Origin: Begonia masoniana
Taxonomy: Eukaryota; Streptophyta; Magnoliopsida; Cucurbitales; Begoniaceae
Direction of reading: 5' to 3'
Assembly: GCA_022432975.1 (NCBI GenBank)
Contig: CM039502.1
Location: forward strand, 16,377,453-16,441,452
Length of the DNA: 64,000 nucleotides
The position numbers and the translations under genes are program-made. Positions 11,276-23,211 of the stretch are shown here, in pieces; position 1 is the stretch's first letter, and every line of letters begins with the position of its first letter. The notes below the pieces were generated by a model. The model was not told the origin of the DNA. It was given only the letters and a program-made list of their open reading frames with translations, and did no database searches.

Positions 11276-11581
11276 TTTAGGGCTGGACAGTTTTGCCCTT
11301 CCGATTGTTTTAATCGAAATTAGTTTTAATGCTGCAGCGACTGATCGCTGCCCACCCTGTGTTTTTAGGGCTGGACAGTTTTGCCCTTCCGATTGTTTTA
11401 ATCGAAATTAGTTTTTAATTAAATAGTTTTAATTGTTTTATTAACAATTTTATGTTTGTTTTAAATGGTTTTCCAAACAACACTAACGACTTCAATTCCG
11501 ATTCAGTTTCCGCTTAAAGTGTGAAATAAAATGAAAAATTTATACGGGTAAATGGGTACAGTATTAGGGGTGTTACAATTA

Positions 11582-11593
11582 TGGTATCATAGC
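11582..11593 (+). other. Primer-binding site of element C
   Basis: TGGTATCATAGC starts five bases after the LTR end and matches the initiator-Met tRNA site TGGTATCAGAGC except at one base. Confidence 0.85.
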
Positions 11594-11739
11594 CCTCGGG
11601 TTTTAAAATCGGTTCTGTAGACTGCTCGACTGCACAGCCACTACGCGGACATCCTTCATCAACTGTAAGTCTGTTTATAACTTTATTTGATTTTATTTCT
11701 TAGGATTATCTGTTTAATTTGTTTTAGGCTTTATACACT

Positions 11740-14700
11740 ATGACTCGAGGAAGAGATCCTAGAGATGACGCGCTAGATCGATTTACGGAGTTGATAGATC
11801 GCCAGTCTCAGCATATGGACCGGCAGGCGCAACAGATTACGGACTTAGTGAATCGGGAGAACCAGAGGGCTCAGGATTTGATAGTTCCCAATAACCAGGG
11901 CATGCAGAAGTTTCAGGGCCTACGGCCTCCAGTGTTTGATGGTCGATCATCGGATCCTACTGTTGCTGAGGAATGGATCCGAGTTATGGAGGATATGTTA
12001 GCTTATGCCGAGGTGGGGAACGGGAGCAAGGTGGCGTATGCTACCTTTCACTTAGCGATGGATGCCAGTTTCTGGTGGGATTCGATTAAGGTGACGACGG
12101 ACGTATCTATTATGACTTGGGATCGGTTCAAGTTTCTATTCTTCGATAAGTATTTCAGCCGCACAGTGAGGGTGGCCAAGAGGAACGAGTTTATGCAGCT
12201 GAAGCAGACTGGTTCGGTTGCTGATTATATTCAGAGGTTTGAGGCATTATCCAGATTTGCACCTCGTCTTGTTAGCGATAATGAGGAGAAGGTGCACCAG
12301 TTTATGGAGGGACTTAATCCGGAGATCCGGATGCACGTGGTTGTCTCAGGTATTATTGATGTACCCTTTTCTGACGTCACAGCTAGAGCCTTGGATATAG
12401 AGGCCGCTAGAGCTACATGTGTTAGACCGAGGGAGCCAGCTAAGGGCTTCTTCCGTGAGATACGACCTCAGTCGCAGAACCGAGGTTTACAGCCTAGAGC
12501 GCAGCCCCAGCAGCAGCCGAGGGGTGTGAAGAGACCTCTTGAGGGAGGTATTGATCGGGGTAAAGGGAAGCAAGTCCAGGGGGCTTCTCAGATACCGTGG
12601 TGACTTATTTGTCAGAGGGAACACAGTGGTGAGTGCCGTGTTGGCACTAACCGATGCTTCAGATGTGGGGAGCTTGGCCATTACGTCAGAGATTGCCCGA
12701 AGCCTGGCCGAGACCAGTTAGGTGGAGATCAGAGGAAAGTGACCCCGAGGATCTTCGCATTTATAGAGCCAGCCGATGTTGATGATGATGATCAGCCTGC
12801 TGTGATGGCAAGTACTATTCTGATTATGGGTATAGCTGTATTTACTTTGATGGATACAGGAGCTACGCACTCCTTTATATCGATTGCTTGCATGTCTAGA
12901 CTGAGATTAGTGCCAGAGTTAGCAGAGTGCGAATATAGTGTGATGTTGCCCTCAGGAGAGCGTATGTAGTCACGTTAGATTGTGCAGGGCAATATTGTCT
13001 CGGTTGGAAGTAATACCCTCTATGCTCGCCTTATTGTTATGGGCATAGAACACTATGATCTGATCTTAGAGATGGACTGGCTAGCACAGCATTTCGCCAC
13101 CATCAATTGTCGATCCGGGATGGTGACCTTCCGACCCCCGGGTAAAGCTGAGTTTTCTTATCAGGCGATGAACAAATTGAGTAGCTCGCCTATTTCTTAT
13201 TCCATGATAGTCAACGAGCAGTTTAAAGGTGCGTGCTCTATTTATTTGGCCTCTGTATTTGATTGTCAGTTGCTCAGCGGAGAAAAGCCGAGCGACATTC
13301 CTATTGTCAGAGAGTTCTCTGGGATTTTTCTTGATGACCTTCCCGGGTTACCACCAGACCGGGAGATTGAGTTCACTATCGATGTATATCCTAACTCCGT
13401 ACCGAGGTTTAAGAACCCATACCGGTTGGCACCAGCCGAGTTGAGAGAGTTGAGGACTCAGCTTGATGAGTTATTAGAGAAAGGTTTCATTCGACCCAGT
13501 GTTTCACCCTGGGGTGTGCCTGTTCTATTCGTCAAGAAGAAAGACGGGACCCTCAGGATGTGCATTGATTATAGAGATTTGAACAAATTGACGGTGAAGA
13601 ATAAGTATCCACTGCCGCGGATTGATGACTTGTTTGATCAGCTCTAGGGTGCCTGAGTATTTTCCAGGATTGACCTACGCTCGGGTTATTATCAGCTGAA
13701 GGTCCGGCGAGACGATATTCAGAAGACGGCATTCCGAACGAGGTATGGGCATTATGAGTTCCTTGTTATGTCTTTCGGACTTACTAATGCCCCTGTAGCG
13801 TTCATGGACTTGATGAACCGTGTCTTCAAGGAGTATCTGGACAAGTTCGTGGTAGTCTTCATCGACGATATCCTGATTTACTCTAAGTCTAAGGAAGAGC
13901 ACGAGGAGCATCTGAGGATCGTTTTACAGATTCTGAGTCAACGCCAGTTGTATCCAAAGTTTTCGATATGCGGGTTTTGGCTTGATAGAGTGAGCTTCCT
14001 TGGCCATATTATATCACAGGACGGAGTTTCTGTGGATCCGAGCAAGATTCAGGTGGTCAGAGATTGGCCACAGCCGAAGAACGTACGTGAGGTGCGTGGA
14101 TTTCTCGGGTTGGCCGGTTATTATCGAAAGTTTATTGAGGGATTCTCAAAGATCGCACTTCCTCTTTCACGGTTGACTCGGAAGAACGAGAGGTTTATAT
14201 GGTCGTCTACTTGTGATGATAGTTTTATGAAGCTTAAGCAGAGATTGACCACCGCTCCAGTATTGGCGCTACCTGTTGAAGGTGTCAGATTCAGTATTTA
14301 CTGCGATGCATCTGGAGTGGGACTGGGTTGTGTATTGATGCAGGAGGGTAGAGTTATTGCATATGCTTCTCGGCAGTTGAAGCCGTACGAGCAGAATTAC
14401 CCTACGCACGACCTTGAGTTAGCAGCTGTGGTCTTCGCACTGAAGATATGGAGACATTACTTGTATGGGCAGCAGTGCGAGATATTTTCCGACCACAAGA
14501 GCCTGAAGTACTTATTTACGCAGAAGGAGCTAAACATGCGACAGAGAAGATGGCTTGAGTTTGTCAAAGATTATGATTTTGATATCAAGTACCATCCGGG
14601 GAAAGCGAACAAGGTTTCTGATGCCTTGAGTAGAGTGCCTTCTGCGAGTCAGCCTTCATTAGCAGCGATGTCAGTTACGCTGCGGTCTGAGATTGAGAGA

Positions 14701-16191
14701 TTCGATGTGGAGATAGTGGCTGAGTTGTCCAGTATGCTCGCCAACATTTCTCTCAGGCCGACTATTCTTGGTCGTATACGTGTGGCTCAGCAGAGTGATT
14801 CAGAGTGTATGGAGCTTCGATCGAGTATGACCTTGGGAGACTCGTCGGATTTCCATTTATTTGATGATGGTATTTTGAAGTTCAGGCATAGGTGGTACGT
14901 GCCTAGTGATGAGGATCTGAAGAAGGAGATATTGGCCGAGGCACATTCTTCGGCATATTCTGTGCACCCGGGGAGTAGCAAGATGTACCGGGATTTGAAA
15001 CAGCACTTCTGGTGGCCGAACATGAAGAGGGAGGTTGCCAAGTACGTTGAGACCTGTTTAGTATGTCAACAGGTGAAGGCAGAGCACCAGAGACCGGCCG
15101 GAACGTTATTGCCACTGCCGATTCCGGAGTGGAAGTGGGAGCAGATCTCCATGGATTTCATTGTGGGGCTCCCGGGGACGACGAAGGGCCATGACAGCAT
15201 ATGGGTTATTGTGGACCGATTGACAAAGTCAGCCCACTTCTTATCTGTGAGGATGACATCGTCCATGGATCAGCTCGCCGAGCTTTATGTGCAGGAGATT
15301 GTCAGACTGCATGGCGTGCCAGTTTCGATTGTTTCAGACAGAGATCCGAGATTCACATCGAAGTTCTGGAAGAGTCTGCACAAAGCTATGGGGACTCAGC
15401 TTAATTTCAGCACCGCATTTCATTCTCAGACCGATGGTCAGACAGAGAGGACGAATCAGATTCTTGAGGATATGCTCAGAGCTTGTGTGCTGGAGTTTCA
15501 GGGCTCGTGGAGCCGCTATTTACCACTGATTGAGTTCTCGTACAACAACAGCTTCCAGGCTACGATTGGCATGGCTCCATATGAGGCGCTGTATGGTCGC
15601 AAGTGTAGGTCTCCGTTATATTGGGACGAGGTTGGCGAGGCCAGCATCGTTGGTCCAGAGATTCTACAGCAGACGACAGAGAAGATTGCCATTATCCGAC
15701 AGCGTATCGAGGTAGCTCAGAGCAGACAGAAGAGCTATGCTGACACTAGACGGAGAGAGCAAGAGTTTGAAGAAGGTGACGAGGTCTACCTTAAGGTTTC
15801 TCCGTTCAAAGGTGTTGCGAGATTTGGAAGGAGGGGTAAGTTAAACCCTCGTTATGTGGGGCCCTTTCCTATTCTGAAGAGGATCGGGAAGATGGCGTAT
15901 CGACTACAGCTTCCGGCTTCTATGGAGAGTATCCACGATGTATTCCACGTATCTATGCTTCGTAGATGTTTACGTGATCCATCGCACGTCGTGGAGGCTA
16001 CAGAGATCGAGGTACAGCCTACCTTGACTTACGAGGTGGGGCCGGTACGCATTTTGGAGTATTCCACCAAAGTCTTGCGCAACAAAGAGATTCCACTGGT
16101 CAAAGTCTTGTGGCGCAACCACGAGGTGGAAGAGGCTACATGGGAGCGACAGCAGGATGTGATGACTAAATATCCTGAACTATTCGTATGA
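11740..16191 (+). pseudogene. Element C gag-pol with five premature stops
   Basis: One 1483-codon frame encodes the whole polyprotein: gag core (FWWDSIKV near 110), zinc knuckle CFRCGELGHYVRDC near 305, protease DTGATHSF near 371, RT with [16 protein letters not shown] and catalytic FIDD near 706, RNase H (YCDASG near 853), integrase zinc finger (1068-1108), catalytic Asp/Asp/Glu near 1137, 1200 and 1235, and chromodomain [16 protein letters not shown] near 1454-1470. The chromodomain supports the Tekay/Del placement and, in known relatives, guides integration to heterochromatin. Stops occur at 12601 (TGA), 12967 (TAG), 12976 (TAG), 13645 (TAG) and 13654 (TGA); there is no frameshift. The last three quarters of pol (13657 on) is open. 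Damage is by substitution only, consistent with moderate age. Confidence 0.92.
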
Positions 16192-16217
16192 TTTAATTTT
16201 GTGGACAAAATTCTAAA

Positions 16218-16231
16218 TAAGGTGGGTAGAA
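16218..16231 (+). other. Polypurine tract of element C
   Basis: AATAAGGTGGGTAGA lies directly before the 3' LTR start TGTAATATCC, matching the tract of B (AAGGTGGGTGGAA). Confidence 0.8.
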
Positions 16232-18697
16232 TGTAATATCCGGCTTGTACGGATTTTTGATTTAATATATTATATTCATATTTTATTATATACTGGCATT
16301 TTGGTAAATATGTTAAATCAAATCAGTTTCGCAAACGGAAAGCGGCATTACGATCCTAACGATTAATAGGAATTTTAAGGAAATTGTGGGATTTTTCAGA
16401 GGTCAAACGCTATATTTCGAGTAAATACGCTTCTCGTACTATGAAGAACATTTTGGTAAAAATAGTAAATGAGGTCCAAATTGCGAACGGACAGTTTTGT
16501 TATATTCCAAATAATAAGTTAGACTTGTGGGTGAAATACGGAAATTTGGTGAAACCAAATGGTTGGACGATTAACGAAACGAAAGACGAAACAAATAGAA
16601 TTAAGTGCTAAGGGCAAAACGGTAATTTACCAAACTAAATTATAAAAATAACAAAAACCTAAGTTCTTTCTTCATTTCTCCTCTGCCCGCGCAAAAACCA
16701 GAGAGCAAAGCTCTCAGCCAGCCGACGACTTCTGCCAATCCGACCTCCGTTTCTTCTCCGTTCGACTTCCGTTCTTCGTGATTCTTCCTCCTCTCGCTAC
16801 CCTAGGTATGAACCTATGATCTTAGAGTGTTTATTTAAATTTCTATGGAGTTTGTATAATTATGGTTTCGTTTAGGTTTCGTTAAAAATCGAGATTTAGG
16901 GTTCGAAATCGATAGGTTGTTATAGTTTAAGGACGTATTGAACGTATTAAACGTTATTGGACGAAGTTAAATCAATTTGTGAAAATGTTAAACAGTTAGG
17001 GATTTTCGGGTTTTTGAGGAAAAACTCGTCAATTGAGGTTTTGGATTATCGAGCGTTAATTGACGTTGTAAACGCTTCGATTAGCTAAGTTAAGGATTTA
17101 GGAAAATTCTTTAGTTAAGATTTGTAATTTGGACGTCAATAGCTTAAATTGGTTTTAACGACAAATATCGTGTTTTGCCTCAGACACACGACTCCCGTGG
17201 ACGAAGCTTGAGATTCAGCGCGCTCAAGGTAAGTTCTCGTGACTTACTCTGACCGATTGGTCTACACCGTACTTCGATTTAGCGTCGAGGATCTTAGAGG
17301 ATGGATTGTTTTAATTGCTTTGGTCGGGTAGTTAGGTTTAAACGTTTCGTAGGTTATTTCATTTACAGTCTTGATGGTACGCATGCTTGTTTGTTTACTT
17401 TTATATTGAACTGTCCATGCATCACGTATTTTAACTTGGCATGAAAATGAATTTCTGCACTGCACGATGTTTTTTTGAAAACCACGTGCCCCAGAAATTG
17501 GGGGCTCTTGATCTATCGTACGGGCCGATTAAGGGTCTGGCCGATACCACATCTCATGTATTGTAATTAATGAACGTAATCTGTTATTTGGTCACGCGAG
17601 GTGGGGCTCAGGCACGACTGTACGTGTTGTAAGCATGTACCCCCCTCCTCTAACCGCACGGGGTAGTCCGACCGCTGGATGGGCCCCCTTCGGTTAGGGG
17701 GATGAGATCTCGGTGATATACTGTCTGCGACGCTCTGTTATGCATGATTTCTGAACTCCATATGCACTGCACGCATCTGCATTTACGTAGAATTTACTGA
17801 GCCTGTTAGCTCATAGGTGTCTGTATGGTGTAGGTGACGTTATAGGTGACATTGAGCCAAGTGAGGACGACGTTCCTCCTCCAGACGTATGAGGCAGTTG
17901 ACGGAGAATGGCCCGTGGGAGTGTGCTGAGCAGTCGGTGCGTTTTGAACCGTGGGAACGTAAGTAGGTATTTTGGGAGGTTTTGAGCATAAAATGTATAG
18001 ATCGAACTTAATAGGATGTTTGGGAAATCTGGATAGGTGATAGATTTACGTTTGATATTTTAAATGTTTTGGTAAACTGTATGTAAAATGTTTTGTTAAA
18101 AATGTTTTGAAATGTTTTAGGTTGGTACGGATATACTCGAGTTTTAGAGCTATCCACACCGTTTGTTTTTAAGAAGTTTTATCGCGTTTAAAATATTGTG
18201 TTATTTGAGGAACCGTTGCTCTCTAGAATCGGATTCCAGAGAGCAGATCAGATTGTGGTTTTGCTCTCTGGAGTTTCCAGAAAGCACTTGAAAAAAAATG
18301 GCAGTAGAGAAGTGATGAGGGAAAGCGATCGAAGGAACATGGATCGCTGCATGCTGCATGATCGCTGCACAGGGTGTGCAGCGACCAGTCACTGCAGCAA
18401 TGCAGCGACTGATCGCTGCACGCTGCAACATATGCAGCGATCAGTCGCTGCATGCTGCAGCGACTGGTCGCTGCCCCTGTGTTTTTAGGGCCGGACAGTT
18501 TTGCCCTTCCGATTGTTTTAATCGAAATTAGTTTTTAATTAAATAGTTTTAATTGTTTTATTAACAATTTTATGTTTGTTTTAAATGGTTTTCCAAACAA
18601 CACTAACGACTTCAATTCCGATTCAGTTTCCGCTTAAAGTGTGAAATAAAATGAAAAATTTATACGAGTAAATGGGTACAGTATTAGGGGTGTTACA
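16232..18697 (+). repeat. Element C 3' LTR
   Basis: This 2466-bp LTR runs from TGTAATATCCGG to GGTGTTACA. It matches the 5' copy closely except for scattered substitutions, about 15 extra bases near 16952, a rearranged palindrome module at 18336-18475, and no 88-bp duplication. The TATA box and all predicted splice sites are kept. Confidence 0.93.
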
Positions 18698-19115
18698 GAA
18701 GATGTTTTCTGTTGGGCAACGATAATTGAGTCATGCAGAGTACACGTGACAATTCGGAAGATGTGTACCCTATCAGCCGATGCATGCAAACACATGCAGC
18801 CCGAGCAGAATGCAGTCGTGTGATCTGAGGGCATTTCTTTTCTGCCCGATTATGTCATGGAACTGATAACCGAGCATAGTCGCTCGATTTTGTGAACTAA
18901 AGAGTTATTAGATTAATGAAAGAGTTGAGTTTTGGATGGTTTAGTTCTGTCAGATGATATGTTGTCCGCGAGTCAAGTTTTAAGTTCTAAGTTTTCTTTC
19001 AAAAAAAAAATAATAATAATAAAAATAATACTAATAATGAACGTGATGCAGAAAGTAAGAATTAAATGATTAAGAAAGTCATGAATTATGTCTCGGCCCT
19101 ACTGGGGTCGTTACA
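18698..19115 (+). repeat. Element D 5' LTR, right fragment
   Basis: GAAGATGTTTTCTGTTGGGC through ACTGGGGTCGTTACA matches the last about 420 bases of D's 3' LTR (25489-25909), including the shared stretch CAAGTTTTAAGTTCTAAG. It completes the LTR split by element C. Confidence 0.9.
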
Positions 19116-19119
19116 ATTA

Positions 19120-19131
19120 TGGTATCAAAGC
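19120..19131 (+). other. Primer-binding site of element D
   Basis: TGGTATCAAAGC, five bases after the LTR end, matches the initiator-Met tRNA site except at one base. Confidence 0.83.
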
Positions 19132-19276
19132 AAAACCGGGTTCTAAAATCGATTCTGCAGACTGGCTCCCAGCACAGATTGCCACCTGAGTACACTCCAA
19201 CAACTGTAAGTGTTTATGATTTTAGTAATGTCATTAAGTTAAGATATGTTATGATTATTTTCTTAGGAATCCCAAA

Positions 19277-20052
19277 ATGGTGAGGGGACAATAGAGAGAA
19301 GACAATGTGGATAGTACCACCATTGCTCAGCTAACAGAGTTGGTTATACGCCAATCACGCCAAATCGAGCAGCTTATGACCACCAGGGAAGAGCATGGGA
19401 ACTCTAGCTCTAATGCAAACCATGATCATGGTGGCGAGCGCTTCCATAGACTTAGACCCCCAACATTTAATGGCCAAATTTTGGATGCTGTTTATGTTGA
19501 GGAATGGATTCAGAAAATGGAGGACATGTTCAAGTACGCCAAGGTCGATGAAGGAGATAGGGTCACTTATGCTGTTTTTCATTTGGAACTGAGTGCAAGA
19601 CATTGGTGGGACTCAATCCAGAGCACCATTAATGCAAGAGCTATGACCTGAAAAATGTTTAAGACTGCTTTCTTTGATAAGTATTTCAATAGGACCGTTC
19701 GGGCCAGCAAGAAGAAGGAGTTCATGAATTTGCGTCAAACTGGCTCTGTGGCGGATTACATATGTAGGTTTGAAGCTTTATCACGGTTTGCTCCCCGATT
19801 GGTTGAGGTTGATGAGGACAAGATCCACCAGTTTGTTCAAGGATTGAAGCCGAGTTTGTATATGAGAGTAAAGACTGCTGGAATACATGATATACCATAT
19901 GGTGAAGTGACGGCTAAGGCCTTGGAACTGGAAGAAGCCGAGATAACGACATATGCGCAGCGTGAACAGCCAAGAAAGTTCATTAAGGAGGCTCAGCCGC
20001 CACCACGTCAGAACAAAGGATGGCAACCGCAACAGAACAGAGGACCACAACA
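19277..20052 (+). pseudogene. Element D gag, stops and 3' truncation
   Basis: Gag of a Tekay/Del-like gypsy element in a single frame from ATG at 19277. Similarity to C gag is clear: RPPTFNGQ, EEWIQKMEDMF, HWWDSIQST, FDKYFNRTVRASKKKEFMNL, VADYICRFEALSRFAPRLV. Two in-frame stops interrupt it: TAG at 19292 just after the start, and TGA at 19649-19651 where C has Trp (MTWDRF versus MT*KMF). It ends in a Gln-rich stretch where the sequence jumps at about 20050 into the region after RNase H, so zinc knuckle, protease, RT and RNase H are absent. Confidence 0.88.
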
Positions 20053-21597
20053 ATGCAACCCGCAGTATCAACTCTGTCTGTACCTTTGAGGAAGGAAGTT
20101 CAAAAGTTCAAATTGGAAATAGTTCCCGAGCTGTCAGCTTTATTGACTGATTTATCTATTCGACCAACTATTTTAGACAGGATCAAAGAGGCACAACAAA
20201 AGAATTCGAAGGAGAATAGTAGCATGATGAGTAAGTTAAAAGACGCCTCCTCTGAGTTCAGTCTCTCCAGCGATGGTATTTTGAAATTTAGGAATCGATG
20301 GTACATTCCAAGTGATAAGGAGTTGCGTGAGTTGATCTTGGCTGAGGCACATTCATCTTCCTTTTCTGTACATCCTGGTAGCACCAAGATGTATCGGGAC
20401 TTGAAGTTACATTACTGGTGGCCATACCTGAAGAGGGATGTGGCCAAGTTTGTTGAGTCATGCTTGATATGCCAACAAGTTAAAGCAGAACACCAACGCC
20501 CAGGAGGTACTCTTCAACCCTTACCGATCCCTGAATGGAAGTGGGAGAACATTGCCATGGATTTTGTGGTAGGATTACCAAAGACAATCAAAGGACATGA
20601 TAGTATTTGGGTTGTGGTTGACAGAATGACAAAATCAGCCCACTTTATACCAGTAAGAATGACTTTTACAATGGAACAACTTGCTAACCTGTACATTCAG
20701 GAAATTATCAGATTGCATGGGATCCCCTTGTCTATTATCTCCGATCGTGATCCTAGATTCACCTCAAGATTTTGGCAAAGTTTGCAAGACACATTAGGAA
20801 CTAAATTGTCTTTCAGCACTGCTTTTCACCCTCAAACCGATGGTCAATCTGAGAGGACCATTCAGATACTAGAAGATATGTTGAGAGCGTGCGTGCTTGA
20901 TTTCCAGACATCTTGGAGTCGATACTTACCCTTGGTGGAATTCTCCTACAATAATAGTTACCAGTCCACCATTGGTATGGCACCTTATGAGGCACTGTAT
21001 GGTAGGAAGTGTAGATCACCTTTGTACTAGGATGAGGTCGGTGAAGCAAAACTCCTAGGTCCCGAGATCTTGCAGCAGATGTCAGACAAGATTGCCATTA
21101 TTAGGAGGAGAATGATTATTGCACAAAGCCGACAGAAAAGTTATGCAGACCAAAGGAGGAGAGATCTGGTGTTCTCTGTTGGAGATGAAGTTTTTCTAAA
21201 GATTTCACCCTTTAAAGGAGTGCTAAGATTTGGCAAGAAGGGAAAGCTTAACCCGCGATTCGTTGGACCATTCCCTGTCTTGGAGAGGATCGGCAGCACA
21301 GCTTATAGACTGCAATTGCCCCTTTCACTGGAAAAAGTTCACAATATTTTTCATGTGTCAATGTTAAGAAAATGCATACGAGATCCTACACAAGTTGTTA
21401 AGCCAGTGGATATCAAAATCGAGCCAACACTGGTGTATGAAGAGAAGCCTGTAAGGATTATAGAATCTGCAGTTAAGACTCTGAGGAATAAGGAAATTCA
21501 ACTAGTGAAAGTCTTATGGATGAATCATGGTATTGAAGAAGCCACATGGGAACGACAACAAGACATGCTGGACCAATATCCGGAGCTCTTTGTTTAA
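20053..21597 (+). pseudogene. Element D pol remnant, integrase and chromodomain
   Basis: The frame starts in the linker after RNase H ([20 protein letters not shown]), then carries the integrase zinc finger (HSSSFSVH ... [11 protein letters not shown]), core motifs [22 protein letters not shown] and DGQSERT, and the chromodomain VKVLWMNHGIEEATWE, ending YPELFV. It is in a different frame from gag. A single TAG at 21028-21030 replaces Trp (SPLY*DEVGE against [10 protein letters not shown] in C). Without RT this copy would depend on proteins from related elements. Confidence 0.9.
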
Positions 21598-21624
21598 GCA
21601 ATTTTCGGGGACGAAAATTTTGTT

Positions 21625-21638
21625 TAAGGAGGGGTGGA
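21625..21638 (+). other. Polypurine tract of element D
   Basis: TAAGGAGGGGTGGA directly precedes the 3' LTR start TGTAACACCTGAC. Confidence 0.82.
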
Positions 21639-21803
21639 TGTAACACCTGACAATTTCGGCGAGGTGATTTTTCTTAACCATTTTGATTATCACCCTTTTT
21701 ACTAACCGTTATGATTTTAAATTAAAAGTCAAAACATATTTATTACAAGTTGAGTGAAACTAGGTTGGGTGGCAGGGTTGTAATTAAGGATGGATGGATC
21801 AAG

Positions 21804-21810
21804 TATAAAT
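21804..21810 (+). promoter_or_regulatory. TATA box of element D LTR
   Basis: TATAAAT, 165 bases into the LTR, with ACCTTAAACCCC about 20-30 bases downstream as the likely start region. Confidence 0.5.
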
Positions 21811-21964
21811 TGGAAATGGAAACCTTAAACCCCATTTAAACCTCACTGTAGCCGACGCTTTCACTCTCGGCGATTTCTCTCTTCCCCAGAGCCCTCTCCC
21901 TCGGCCAACTAAAGCTCCTTTCGGTGACCGATTTTTAGTCTCCGCCCCGACAATCCACACCCTA

Positions 21965-22879
21965 GGTAAGACTCTGTAATGTAGTCACTGATTGGCTATT
22001 TAGAACTCTGTTTCCCTGCTAAGACCCATAGCTTCAGATTCTTCTTTGGCAGTGAAATATTAGTGGCATTCGTAATATGTGAATAGTTATTAAGTTGAAA
22101 CTGATTTTTCTAGGATAAATTTTGGTTAGAACTTTTAGGATTTTTATTTAATACTGTAATGTGAAATGTTTTAGGTAAAGAAGTCTGAAGTGAAGTGCTC
22201 GAGTATTGCTAAGGAAACCAGGTAAGTGAATGTATTAAGACTTTCGGCCAATAGGGCCCTACATCACAAGGATATTAAGTTAGTTTCAGTTGTCTGATGT
22301 TTGTTCTGTGTTAGTAAGATTTCTCATACTTGGATGATTTATGGATGTTGAGAGTTTTGTTATGTGACGTTCTGGTAGAGTCTATGAAGTCGACTGTTCT
22401 GGTATGATACTTTCTATAGTCTGATGATTTAAGAGCATCCATGTCATACATCATGATTTATTTTTCAAGCATATGAAAATGTTTTATGAGTATGTTTTTC
22501 CCATGAACAAGATATGACAATGAATATGAAACTCATGCAACCAGATTAAGTGAGGGTTGGGGACGGCTTGGCGTATGTCACTGTTCAAAGAGAAGGACCA
22601 TGAATACGGCCCGAAAGGGACTATGTACACTTGCACTGTCATCCCCCCTTTACGGCACAAATCCTCCCTTAATCCATATGATGAAAGTGATGAACAAGAA
22701 TACGAATAAGAACAGAAAAGAGCATGAAACGAACATGATCATGATTTTCTTGCAACTATGCATTCACGTATACATGTTAGCTTTGCATTCCTTACTAAGC
22801 ATTAGGCTTATAGTTTGAACCTTATGATGTAGGTGACGAAGTATCAGGTGAGGATTCCAAAGTTAATGAGGACGTCTAA
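21965..22879 (+). promoter_or_regulatory. Predicted spliced leader in D 3' LTR
   Basis: Donor CCTAG|GTAAGA after 21965; acceptor AAATGTTTTAG before 22175; exon 2 of 47 nt; donor CCAG|GTAAGTG after 22221; acceptor TATGATGTAG before 22833. In the shared frame exon 3 reads DEVSGEDSKVNEDV and stops at 22877-22879. Exon 2 has one stop upstream of its last 10 codons. Splicing is inferred only. Confidence 0.5.
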
Positions 22880-23211
22880 GTTTGGTTGCTGGAAGGTGTT
22901 CAGGGAGCAATTCTGTGGCTGGATGGCGAACAAGACCCCTCCCCCCTGATTAATGCTCTTATAATTTTAGTGATGATTATGAATATGGAAGTCTAAGTAG
23001 GATGAGATTATTTTAAGACATCGAGCTTTTGAAATTGTCTGGTTTAATTACTGAGTTTGAAAATGTTTATACGGATATAGAACGATTTGTTTTAACTAAG
23101 TCTTCCGCTACATGTATTCAAGATGAGTCCATAATTTATGTCTGCCTACGTTTATGTCTACGAAGTATGAGATCTGTGAATGTCAGGTTATCTTTCTGTC
23201 GGTACGAGTTG

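Larger units (their letters stand above)
9046..11577 (+). repeat. Element C 5' LTR
   Basis: The 2532-bp LTR starts TGTAATATCCGG and ends GGTGTTACA. It contains a TATA-type promoter near 9455, exon 1 to 9619, exon 2 at 9983-10027, exon 3 from 10632, a palindrome cluster at 11125-11275, and an 88-bp tandem duplication (11270-11357 repeated from 11358) that the 3' LTR lacks. It also lacks about 15 bp present in the 3' LTR near 16952. Confidence 0.93.
9046..18697 (+). mobile_element. Complete gypsy element C (Tekay/Del type)
   Basis: This 9652-bp element has two similar LTRs (9046-11577 and 16232-18697), a primer site, one long gag-pol frame and a polypurine tract. It sits inside the 5' LTR of element D. 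Left flank ...CACCGGAA and right flank GAAGATG... rejoin to the uninterrupted sequence seen in D's other LTR. The overlap is only GAA, whereas gypsy elements usually make 5-bp duplications; a change at one end could explain this. Gag-pol has five premature stops, so C cannot move by itself. Confidence 0.92.

Noticed and set aside
9041..18702. Five-base target duplication for element C
   Set aside because: The pentamers are CGGAA and GAAGA; only GAA overlaps, so a clean duplication was not claimed.
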